NCBI GenBank assembly: GCA_964404065.1 | Contig: CAYOIP010000028.1 | Location: 1 to 14,263, forward strand | Direction: 5' to 3' | Source of the DNA: UBA7396 sp964404065 | Lineage (GTDB): Bacteria; Patescibacteriota; Gracilibacteria; BD1-5; UBA6164 | Length of the DNA stretch: 14,263 bases | In this document: piece by piece, positions 7,002 through 14,015 of the stretch | How the letters are laid out: each line of letters starts with the position of its first letter | How positions within the stretch are numbered: the stretch's first letter is position 1 | Program-made: the position numbers and the translations under genes | The notes under the pieces: generated by a model | Told to the model about the DNA's origin: nothing | The model's database searches: none | What the model saw: the letters and a program-made list of their open reading frames with translations, nothing else

Positions 7002-9272
7002 ATGCACTTAAACCCAGAACAAGAAAAAGCAAAAAATCAGATAGAGTGACCACTTTTAATACTTGCCTGAGCTTGAAGTTGAAAAACAGCAACGCTAACA
7101 GCAAGAATTGAACATATGATAAAGTCTTGAGTTCCTTCAAGCTCTATTTTGGCTGTTACTTTTACCAATAAAGCAGCTAAAGAAATGAAACATAGAGTTT
7201 CAAAAGTCTTGAATATTGAATATCAAGTTTCACCATATAAAAATAGAAATCTTCCAATGATAGGAACTTTCCACTCTATTTGAGTGTATATTTTAAAGGA
7301 AGCAACAAGTAACCCCGGGGTTTTAAAACCAACCCCGGGGTTAGAAAAAAACTTTGTTATTTATGATGAATCAGATAAACTTTCAGTTATAAAATCAATT
7401 GTGAAAGACGAAATGTGACTTGATGAGAAAAAATATCCTCCTCGCTCGATAGCTTCATATATTTCAAATGCAAAAAATGCGTTAATTTCAGCACAAAAAT
7501 ATGAAAGATATGTTGATTCGCATATAAAAGAAATAGTAAATAAAGTTTATTTAACTTATGATAAGAAGTTAATTGAAAATAATGCACTAGATTTTGATGA
7601 CATACTAGTTAAAACTCTAGAAATACTTCAAATCCCTGAAAATTTAGAGTACTATCAGGAAAGATGGAAATATATCATGGTTGATGAATATCAAGATACA
7701 AATGCTCCACAATACGAAATAGTAAAATTACTTGCTTCAAAATATAGAAATTTAGCAGTTGTTTGAGATGATTGGCAATCAATCTACTCTTGGAGATGAG
7801 CTGATATGAAAAATATCATCAACTTCAAAAAAGATTATCCAGAAGCCACAGTTATAAAATTAGAGCAAAATTATCGTTCTACTAAACATATCATAAATGC
7901 TGCAAACGAAGTTATTAAAAATAATAAATCAAGTTTAGACAAAACTCTTTTTACAGATAATGAAACTTGAGAAAAAATAGTTTATATTGATGCTCCAACT
8001 GATAGACTTGAGGCAAATACTATAGCTAAAATTATAAAATCTAAATCTATCCCCCCTCTAAATCTCCCCCTAGCAGGGGAGACTTCCTATAATCCCCCTC
8101 CTGCTAGGGAGGGGCTAGGGGAGGGGGATTCTCAAAACCTCATCTTATATCGTACAAATTCACAATCAAGAGCAATTGAAGAAGCACTTATGATGGAAGC
8201 AATTCCTTATAAAGTTATATGAGGTTTAAAGTTCTATGACAGAATGGAAGTTAAAGATATGCTTGCTTATTTAAGAGTGATTCATAACCCAAATGATGTA
8301 GTTTGAATAAAAAGAATTATAAATGTACCAACTCGTAAAATTGGTGCAACAACACTGCAAAAACTAGATGAATATAGAAGTGCTTTCGGGGCTACTTATT
8401 TGCAGATATTTGAGAATATTGATGAAGTAGATGAATTGAATTCTTGAGCTAAAAAAGCAGTTTTTGCTTTTTATGAAATATTACTTAGTTTAATGGAAGC
8501 TTCTAAAAAAATGGAAGTTTCAGGTTTGATAGATTTTATTATCGAAAAAATCTGATACGAAGAATATTTGCGTGATGATGCAACAAAAGAAGAATATGAA
8601 GCAAGAATTGATAATTTAAGAGAATTAAAAAATGTAGCATCAACTTATAACTGAATGGAACCAAGAGATAGTTTAGCACAATTTTTAGAAGAAGTTGCGC
8701 TTTTAACTGATATGGATAATAAAGATGATGGAAGTAATTTTGTAACACTTATGACAATTCATACTTCAAAATGACTTGAGTATGATAGAGTATTTATCAC
8801 TTGACTTGAAGAATGACTTTTCCCAAGCTCTAGAACTTTCTCAGAACCTCACGAACTTGAGGAAGAAAGAAGACTCATGTATGTAGCAATGACAAGAGCT
8901 AAAAAAGAGCTTTATATTTCAAGAGCGTCTGAAAGATTTCAATATTGAAATTATATTACAAATCCTCCTTCTAGATTTATCAAAGAAATAAATCCAAATT
9001 ATTTAGAAAATTATGATTTTGGTAAAGATGTTGCATGCAACATCTTTACATCAAATTATACAGTTGCTGAACATGATGTACCAGTTTTTAGAATTAAAAA
9101 AACTCTTATAGAAAACGATGTCTCAGAGTTTAGTATCTGAGATAGAGTTAGTCATCCAAAATTTGGTTTTTGAAGTATTATTTCTATGGACTGAGACTTG
9201 GCGGAAATCAAATTTTGAGTTTCTTGAATTAAAAAAATGAATATAAAAATTGCTCCAGTTAAAAAAATGTAA
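7002..9272 (+). CDS. pcrA: UvrD/PcrA-type superfamily 1 DNA helicase
   Basis: This 756-residue helicase of the UvrD/Rep/PcrA family unwinds DNA 3'-5' using ATP in repair and replication. Visible motifs are LNPEQEKA (Q motif), Walker A AGAGSGKT (22-29, its three glycines all TGA), TFTNKAA (Ia), GTFHS (Ib), VDEYQDT (II, about 227-233), DDWQSIYSWRGA (III), LEQNYRS (IV), TIHTSKGLEYDRVF with GLFP (V), and EERRLMYVAMTRAK (VI). The C-terminus ends in a PcrA-like small domain (VSHPKFGFGSI). Length is normal for the family, but two GC-rich palindromic sequences are read in frame at about residues 104-114 and 350-376, both between conserved motifs. pcrA versus uvrD cannot be decided by eye. The D-Ala-D-Ala ligase gene starts 11 bases downstream. 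Confidence 0.95.
7311..7342. repeat. Tandem GC-rich palindromes inside pcrA (element 1)
   Basis: Two identical 12-base perfect palindromes, AACCCCGGGGTT (7311-7322 and 7331-7342), are separated by 8 bases. A third palindrome, GGTTTTAAAACC (7319-7330), bridges them. The block is in frame in pcrA and encodes NPGVLKPTPGL (from residue 104). The two copies are read in different frames. Comparable helicases usually have a shorter link between the TFHS motif and the following IYDE segment, so this looks like an inserted loop. Confidence 0.75.
8049..8130. repeat. 82-base GC-rich inverted-repeat element inside pcrA (element 2)
   Basis: This is a strongly GC-rich block in a very AT-rich gene. It contains a perfect 11-bp inverted repeat (8091-8101 with 8120-8130, AATCCCCCTCC), a 6-bp hairpin CTCCCC/GGGGAG (8064-8069 with 8076-8081), and an imperfect long-range pairing of CTCCCCCTAGCAGG (8064-8077) with CCTGCTAGGGAG (8100-8111). 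ATCCCCC (8049-8055) can also pair with 8123-8129. The whole block has the shape of a palindromic mobile repeat. It is read in frame as 27 residues (350-376, IPPLNLPLAG...GLGEGD) between AKIIKSK and the LILYRTNSQSR motif. Confidence 0.8.
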
Positions 9273-9283
9273 TTTATATAAAT

Positions 9284-10159
9284 ATGAAAAAAATAGTCAT
9301 TTTAACCTGATGAACAAGTTCAGAAAAAGAAATTGCACTAAAAAGTGCTGAAACATTTAGAGAATTTTTGAAAAAAGATTTTGATTATTATGTTTTACCT
9401 GAAGAATTAGATAAATTTTTAGAAAATAGGGAAAAATACGATTTAGCAATTCCTGTATTTCATTGAGTTTATTGAGAAGATTGAATGATTTTTGCATTTT
9501 TAAAAACTTTATGAATAAAATCAGTTTTTTCTAGTTTTGAAACTCAAGCGCTATGTTTAAATAAATTTAGAACAAATGAAATAGTTAAAACTTTAGGTGT
9601 AAAAGTTCCTAAACAATTTTTATATAATTGAGAATTAGAAATAAATAGTTTTCCTTTGATTGTAAAACCAAATAGATGATGAAGCTCTTTATTTACTTAC
9701 AGAGTAGAAAATGAAAAAGATTTTGATGAAAAGATAAAATTTATCAAAGAAAATGTTAATGACTTTATTTTAGTTCAAGAATTTATAACCTGAGAGGAAT
9801 ATAGTGTTTCAATTGTTGCTTGAGAAGTTTTACCAATTATGAAACTTGAAAAACAAAATCTTTGAGATCTTTTTGATTTTGAGAATAAATATTTAGAAAA
9901 ACCAAAAATTATAGAAACTTGGCCGGAAATAGAAAAAAATCTTAAAAGTGATTTAGAAACTAAAGCATTGGAAATTTATAAATTTTTATGATGTAGGGGA
10001 TTTTCTAGAGTTGATTTTTTAGTTAAAGATAATGAAATTTATTTTTTAGAAGTAAATACAATTCCATGAATGACAAAGGTATCAATAGTTCCAAAATCAT
10101 GGCTTTTAACTTGAAGAACTTTAGAGAACTTAATTGAAACTATAATAAATGATAAATAA
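9284..10159 (+). CDS. ddl: D-alanine--D-alanine ligase
   Basis: This 291-residue ATP-grasp enzyme joins two D-Ala for the peptidoglycan precursor, in the cytoplasm. Visible family features are GGTSSEKEIALKSA at the N-terminus (Ddl GGxSxEhevS), PVFHGVYGEDG (the HGxxGEDG loop), a shortened cap near LNKFRTNEIVKTLG, VKPNRGGSS (ATP-binding Lys and the Gly/Ser loop, both loop glycines TGA), LVQEFITGEEYSVS, and the metal-binding end GFSRVDFLVKD and LEVNTIPGMTKVS. Length is slightly below the usual 300-360. It starts 11 bases after pcrA without a Shine-Dalgarno sequence, so it is probably cotranscribed with it. Its presence indicates that the organism makes, or can modify, peptidoglycan. Confidence 0.95.
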
Positions 10160-10161
10160 AT

Positions 10162-10196
10162 AAAAAAGATTGAAAGCTAACTTTCAATCTTTTTTA
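10162..10196. terminator. Bidirectional terminator between ddl and rpsO
   Basis: A 15-bp perfect stem (10162-10176 with 10181-10195) closes on the loop CTAA. A6 and T6 runs lie on the outside, so it can serve ddl on the plus strand and rpsO on the minus strand. The rpsO stop codon (10194-10196) overlaps the stem. Confidence 0.85.
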
Positions 10197-10457
10197 TTTT
10201 CTTAATTCTAATTTTGTTAAAATTTCTTCATATTTCTCGATATTTGTCTTTTTTAAATAATTCAACATTTTTCTTCTTTTTGCAACCATAAGCATAATTC
10301 ATCTTCTTGAGTGATTATCTTTTTTATGTAATTCTAAATGTTCTTTTAAGGCTTCAATTCTTGAAGTTAAAATAGCTATTTGAACTTCTGGAGATCCAGT
10401 GTCTTTTTTGTCTCTAGCAAAATCTGCTATAACTTGTTTTTTCTCTGCTCTTTGCAT
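10194..10457 (-). CDS. rpsO: 30S ribosomal protein S15
   Basis: This 87-residue protein is the expected length for S15, which binds the central domain of 16S rRNA early in 30S assembly. Recognisable features are DTGSPEVQIAILTSRI, the rRNA-binding region LELHKKDNHSRRGIMLMVAKRRKMLNYL, and the final helix NIEKYEEILTKLEL. The glycine in SRRG is a TGA codon at an invariant position, which is good evidence for the recoding. The gene has its own promoter at 10526-10553 and a structured leader, and the terminator at its end is shared with ddl. In other bacteria S15 represses its own mRNA through the leader. Confidence 0.97.
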
Positions 10458-10525
10458 AGTAAGTATTTTTAAAAAATAAAATTTGTCCCATAACCGGAAA
10501 ATACACCAGTAAAAATGACTTCAGG

Positions 10526-10553
10526 ATTATATAAAAAATTTTATATATTGCAA
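10526..10553 (-). promoter_or_regulatory. Promoter of rpsO and its leader
   Basis: Read on the minus strand, TTGCAA (10553-10548), a 16-base spacer and a consensus TATAAT (10531-10526) form a promoter inside the short gap between the nucleosidase-like gene and rpsO. The leader of about 60 bases can fold a small hairpin, ACTGG/CCGGT, that includes one G-U pair (around 10493-10510). This might be an S15 autoregulatory site, but that is only inference. Confidence 0.6.
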
Positions 10554-10567
10554 AAGTTTTTAAATTT

Positions 10568-11158
10568 TTATAACATTATTTCTAAAATAGTTAATCAATT
10601 TTTTATAAATTCTTCATCTTTTCATATAATTTTAATTATACATGATTTTTCAAGTAATTCATTTTTCTCTAATTCTTTAGCTATATAATAAGCTTCTTTA
10701 TCAAATATTTCAGATGAGAAATTTTCTCTTATTTCTTGTAATTCTAATTCATCCTTTATATCCTCTTCTTTAGTTAAACATATTCAGTTTAAAATAAGTC
10801 AGAAATTATTTAAATCATAGTTTTTTTCAACTAAATATTCCAAAAATACTACTTCATTTTTTTCGTTTATAAAAGTGTTTGGTATCATTACATCTCAAGA
10901 AATTATATCTAAATCATCTAAAGATAATGCTGTCCCAATATTAAAAAATTTAACTATTTCAAAATTTTCTTTTGAGTAATTTGTAATTTTTTCAAAATTA
11001 TTTTTAGAATAAATTAGAACTATATTTGCATCAGCTTCTAGTTTTGAATAAATTTCTAAATCAGTAGTTTTTTCTTTTAAATTTAATTTTAAGGAGTTAA
11101 TTATTTCATTTTTAATATTTTCTTCACTTGTATAAATAATTTTTGCAAAAATATTCAT
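10568..11158 (-). CDS. Divergent nucleosidase/phosphorylase-like protein
   Basis: This 196-residue protein resembles the PNP/MTA-SAH nucleosidase family. FFNIGTALSLDDLDIISGDVMIPNTF matches the family's GTAGxL...GDVVIP segment. NGICLTKEE sits where those enzymes have the TGD-F stretch, EIFDKEAYYIAKEL matches the VVDMEGAA ribose-binding helix (Glu kept, Met replaced by Lys), and CIIKIIGKDEE matches the IRAISD end. The catalytic Asp of the SD-x-A motif is missing (GK instead), and the protein is shorter than the usual 230 residues, so it may be inactive or have a changed substrate. It starts at ATG 11158, divergent from the PolA-like gene, and its 3' end is 110 bases from rpsO. The assignment is tentative. 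Confidence 0.5.
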
Positions 11159-11173
11159 AATTTTTTAGTTAAT

Positions 11174-11200
11174 TTGTAATTTGTTATTTTTCACTATAAT
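11174..11200 (+). promoter_or_regulatory. Predicted promoter of the PolA-like gene
   Basis: TTGTAA (11174-11179), a 15-base spacer and a consensus TATAAT (11195-11200) would start transcription about 26 bases before ATG 11233. It points away from, and nearly touches, the divergent promoter at 11205-11231. Confidence 0.5.
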
Positions 11201-11204
11201 GCAG

Positions 11205-11231
11205 AGTATAGTTAAAAATTAATATTTTCAA
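11205..11231 (-). promoter_or_regulatory. Predicted promoter of the nucleosidase-like gene
   Basis: On the minus strand, TTGAAA (11231-11226), a 15-base spacer and TATACT (11210-11205) give a promoter with a leader of about 40 bases before ATG 11158. Its -35 box ends 2 bases from the start codon of the divergent PolA-like gene, so the two promoters must interfere. Confidence 0.45.
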
Positions 11232-11232
11232 A

Positions 11233-12495
11233 ATGAAAAAAATTTATTTAATAGACTGAAACAGCTTTATTTATCGTATGTTTTTTGCATTACCAGAATT
11301 CTCAACTTCTGACGGAATAATAGTAAATGCACTTTTTTGAATGGCAAAACTTTTTGTAGGGCAATTTGTAAAAGAAAATCCTGATTATTTAGTATTTATA
11401 AAAGATGCAAAGTGAGATAATTTTCGTCATGAGATTTATGCTGACTATAAAGCTACTCGTGATAGAATGCCTGATAATTTAAGAAGTCAAATTGCTTTAA
11501 TAGAAGATATGATTTCAAAAATGGGGTTTAAAATTGTAGAAATACCAAACTGTGAAGCTGATGATGTTATTTGAACTCTAGCTACTAGTCTTGGACAAGA
11601 TAAATCAAATGATATTTATATACTTTCTTGAGATAAAGATCTATATAGTTTGACTTCAAATAATGTAAAGATTTATGATACAATGAAGCAAAAAATTTAT
11701 GACTATGAACTTGCAAAAACTAAATTTGAAGTAAATCCTGAATATATTACAGATTATTTAGCAATAGTTTGAGATAGTTCAGATAATATTCCAGGAATTG
11801 AATGATTTTGACCAAAAAAAGCTGTAGATCTCATAAACAAGTATTGAACTGTTGAAGAAATTTTTAATCATATTGAAGATGAGGATTTTATATTAAGTTG
11901 AAAAACTTTAGAAAAATTAAAAAATTCTAGAGAAATAGCTTTTTTATCAAAACGTTTAGCAACCCTAAAAAAAGATATTGATTTATGAAATTTTTATTTA
12001 GAAGATTATAAATTTCATAAAGATAATATTTTAAACGATTCAGTTAAGGAACTTTTTAAAAGATATGAATTTAATTCTTTGCACCATGAAGAAAAAAATC
12101 TAAAAACTTGGAAAGATTTATGATTAAAAGTTCAAATTTTGGGTGATGATGAAAAGTTAGAAAATTTAAAAAATATTATTTCAAAATATAAAAAAGTATT
12201 TTTTGATACAGAAACTACTTGACTAGATGTTATGCAAGCAGATTTAGTTTGAGTGAGTATTTATTTGGATGATAATAATATTTTTTATATAAATTATGCA
12301 CACGAGTGAGAAAAAGTTTCAAAAGAAAAATTGGCTGAATTTATAAAATATTTATTTTCGCTTGATATAGAGATAATTTGACATAATATAAAATACGATT
12401 TAGAAATAATTGAGAATTTTTTAAATTCAAAAAATTGAGTAAAAAGTCAAGTGAAAAAACCACAAACTCATTGACAAATGACACTTGGAATATAA
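11233..12495 (+). CDS. PolA homologue lacking the polymerase domain
   Basis: This 420-residue protein matches the N-terminal half of DNA polymerase I. Residues 1 to about 275 are the 5'-3' flap nuclease: LIDGNSFIYR, FRHEIYADYKATR, EADDVIGTLA, LSGDKDLYSL and the helix-hairpin-helix GDSSDNIPGIEGFGPKKA, with metal-binding acids present. From about 315 a 3'-5' exonuclease domain begins with FDTETTGL (D325, E327) and GHNIKYDLEI (D389). The frame then ends at TAA 12493 before the third exonuclease motif, and the usual polymerase domain of about 500 residues is absent. HtpX starts 34 bases on, so no missing part lies downstream. The flap nuclease could still process Okazaki fragments. It may be a natural short form or a truncated gene. 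Confidence 0.85.
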
Positions 12496-12529
12496 AATGA
12501 TATTTCAATTTATAATTAATTTTTAAAGT

Positions 12530-13423
12530 ATGTTTAAAAGAATATTTTTGTTTTTACTTACAAATATTGCTGTAATAGTTGTTATAACTGTAGCTATAGC
12601 AATTTTGGAAAATGTTTTGTGAATTAGGATTTCTGGGTATGGAACAGATTATGTTTCAATATGAATTTACGCCCTAATAGTTTGATTTTCTTGAAGTTTT
12701 ATAAGTCTTTTATTATCAAAATGGATGGCAAAAACTGCTTATCATGTTGTAGTTGTTGATGGAACTTCTCAGACACATGAAAAGATGAAAATAGTTTTTG
12801 AAGTTGTGCAAAATCTAGCTGAAAGAAATCATATCAAAATGCCAGAAGTTTGATTTTATGAAAGCACTGATCCAAATGCTTTTGCGACTTGAGCTTCAAA
12901 AAATAGTTCTTTAGTTGCAGTTTCAACATGACTTTTGGAAATGATGAACAGGGAAGAAATAGAGTGAGTTATAGGTCATGAAATGGCTCATATACTTAAC
13001 GGAGATATGGTAACTATGACTTTATTACAGTGAATTTTAAATACATTTGTAGTGTTTTTTTCAAGAATTTTAGCAAATATCTTTGATAATGTAACTGATG
13101 GAAAATATGGAAATTTAGGTTATATTTTGGTAAGTATAGTTTTAGAAATATGTTTTTGAATCCTAGCTTCTTTAGTTGTTATGGCCTTTTCAAGACATAG
13201 AGAGTTTAGAGCAGATGAGGGAAGTGCAACTTTTGTATGAAAAGAAAAAATGATTGCTTGACTAAAAGTTTTGCAAAAGATGCAAAATCTTGCAAGTGAA
13301 GATAAATGAAGTCTTGCAACTATGCAAATTTCTACAAAAAAAAGATTATGATTTATGATGTTATTTTCTTCTCATCCTGATTTAGAAGATAGAATTAGAA
13401 ATTTGGAAAGCAAGAGTTTTTAA
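12530..13423 (+). CDS. htpX: HtpX-family membrane zinc protease
   Basis: This 297-residue membrane metalloprotease of the M48 family degrades damaged membrane proteins with its active site in the cytoplasm. Two N-terminal membrane helices (about 4-27 and 45-65) are followed by the zinc motif GHEMAH (H150, E151, H154), two further hydrophobic segments, and SRHREFRADEGSA, whose E226 is the expected third zinc ligand. The ending FSSHPDLEDRIRNLE is also typical (SSHP of the family). Length is normal. It starts 34 bases after the PolA-like gene with the sequence TTTAAAGT before ATG and no Shine-Dalgarno. A TATAAT lies at 12511-12516 but lacks a clear -35. Confidence 0.95.
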
Positions 13424-13425
13424 TT

Positions 13426-13452
13426 TTGACATAAGTTATAAAAATATATAAT
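13426..13452 (+). promoter_or_regulatory. Predicted promoter of the small gene pair
   Basis: A perfect TTGACA (13426-13431), a 15-base spacer and a perfect TATAAT (13447-13452) lie directly after the htpX stop. This is the strongest promoter match in the window and leaves a leader of about 25 bases before ATG 13483. Confidence 0.6.
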
Positions 13453-13482
13453 TAAAGAAATTTAGAAAATAATTTTAATATT

Positions 13483-13638
13483 ATGGAAAAGAAATTAGAT
13501 TTATCTTTATATATTACTTGAGAACAACTTGTAAAAAATTTAGATAAGAAAATTGATGAGAGGTGAAAGTTGTTGAAGAAACAATTAAAAGATGATAGAA
13601 AAAATTTTAAAGCTAATTCAAATATAGCTTATGTATAA
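13483..13638 (+). CDS. Small charged protein, possible antitoxin
   Basis: This 51-residue protein starts at ATG 13483 and overlaps the next gene by 8 bases. It is highly charged and Lys-rich (NLDKKIDERGKLLKKQLKDDRKN), probably one long helix, with no recognisable DNA-binding domain. The arrangement of a strong private promoter, a tiny first gene and an overlapping second gene of about 115 residues fits a type II toxin-antitoxin operon with the antitoxin first. I do not recognise the family, so this rests on gene arrangement. Confidence 0.55.
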
Positions 13639-13978
13639 TGATTTTAAAGTTATATTTTCAAAAGATGTTGAATTAAAACTTGAAAATTTTATTGAATATA
13701 TGTGAGATAATTGTAGATATAGAGATTCTTGATTGTATGATGAAGATATAATTGTTAGAGAGTTTGTAGAAGATATAAAAACTTTTGTAAGAAATTTAAA
13801 AAATACAATTGAAGATAAAATTAGAGATTGATTATTTTGAGAAATTCAAATATCAAATGAAAATTATGATGAAACAAAATTGGTTATTTTTATAAGAAGT
13901 TATAATATAGTTTGTAAAACTACTAAATGGAAAAAAGAAAAAATAGTTTCAATAGATGATATTCATATTAAAACATAA
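13631..13978 (+). CDS. Possible RelE/ParE-like toxin
   Basis: This 115-residue protein begins in the last codons of the small upstream gene (ATG 13631). The opening FKVIFSKDVELKLENFIEYM resembles the first strand and helix of ParE/RelE-type toxins, and the end LVIFIRSYNIVCKTTKWKKEKIVSIDDIHI resembles their closing strands (r-x-Y-x-I ... D-I). The middle is longer and more acidic than usual. No catalytic residue can be assigned, so the toxin call is a structural guess backed by the two-gene arrangement. It ends directly at a strong terminator whose stem begins within its stop codon. Confidence 0.5.
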
Positions 13979-14015
13979 AATATAAAAGATGAGCGAAGCT
14001 CATCTTTTATATTTT
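13977..14015. terminator. Bidirectional terminator overlapping two stop codons
   Basis: An 18-bp perfect stem (13977-13994 with 13998-14015) closes on the 3-base loop GAA. It begins inside the stop codon of the plus-strand gene (13976-13978) and contains the stop codon of the minus-strand endonuclease gene (14007-14009), so it is shared by both. Confidence 0.85.

Noticed and set aside
7311..8130. GC-rich blocks in pcrA as a CRISPR array or transposon with its own gene.
   Set aside because: There are no regular spacers, no target-site duplication I can define, and no transposase; the blocks are short and read in frame.
7387..8748. Minus-strand frames at 7387-7587 and 8539-8748.
   Set aside because: They are antisense to pcrA and encode only low-complexity Leu/His-rich peptides.
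12496..12529. Frameshift joining the PolA-like gene to a downstream polymerase domain.
   Set aside because: HtpX begins at 12530, and no frame between contains Pol I motifs, so a simple frameshift cannot restore it.
672..13978. Many genes look like pseudogenes with repeated stop codons under the standard code.
   Set aside because: Every internal stop is TGA and falls on conserved glycines; no TAA or TAG interrupts them.
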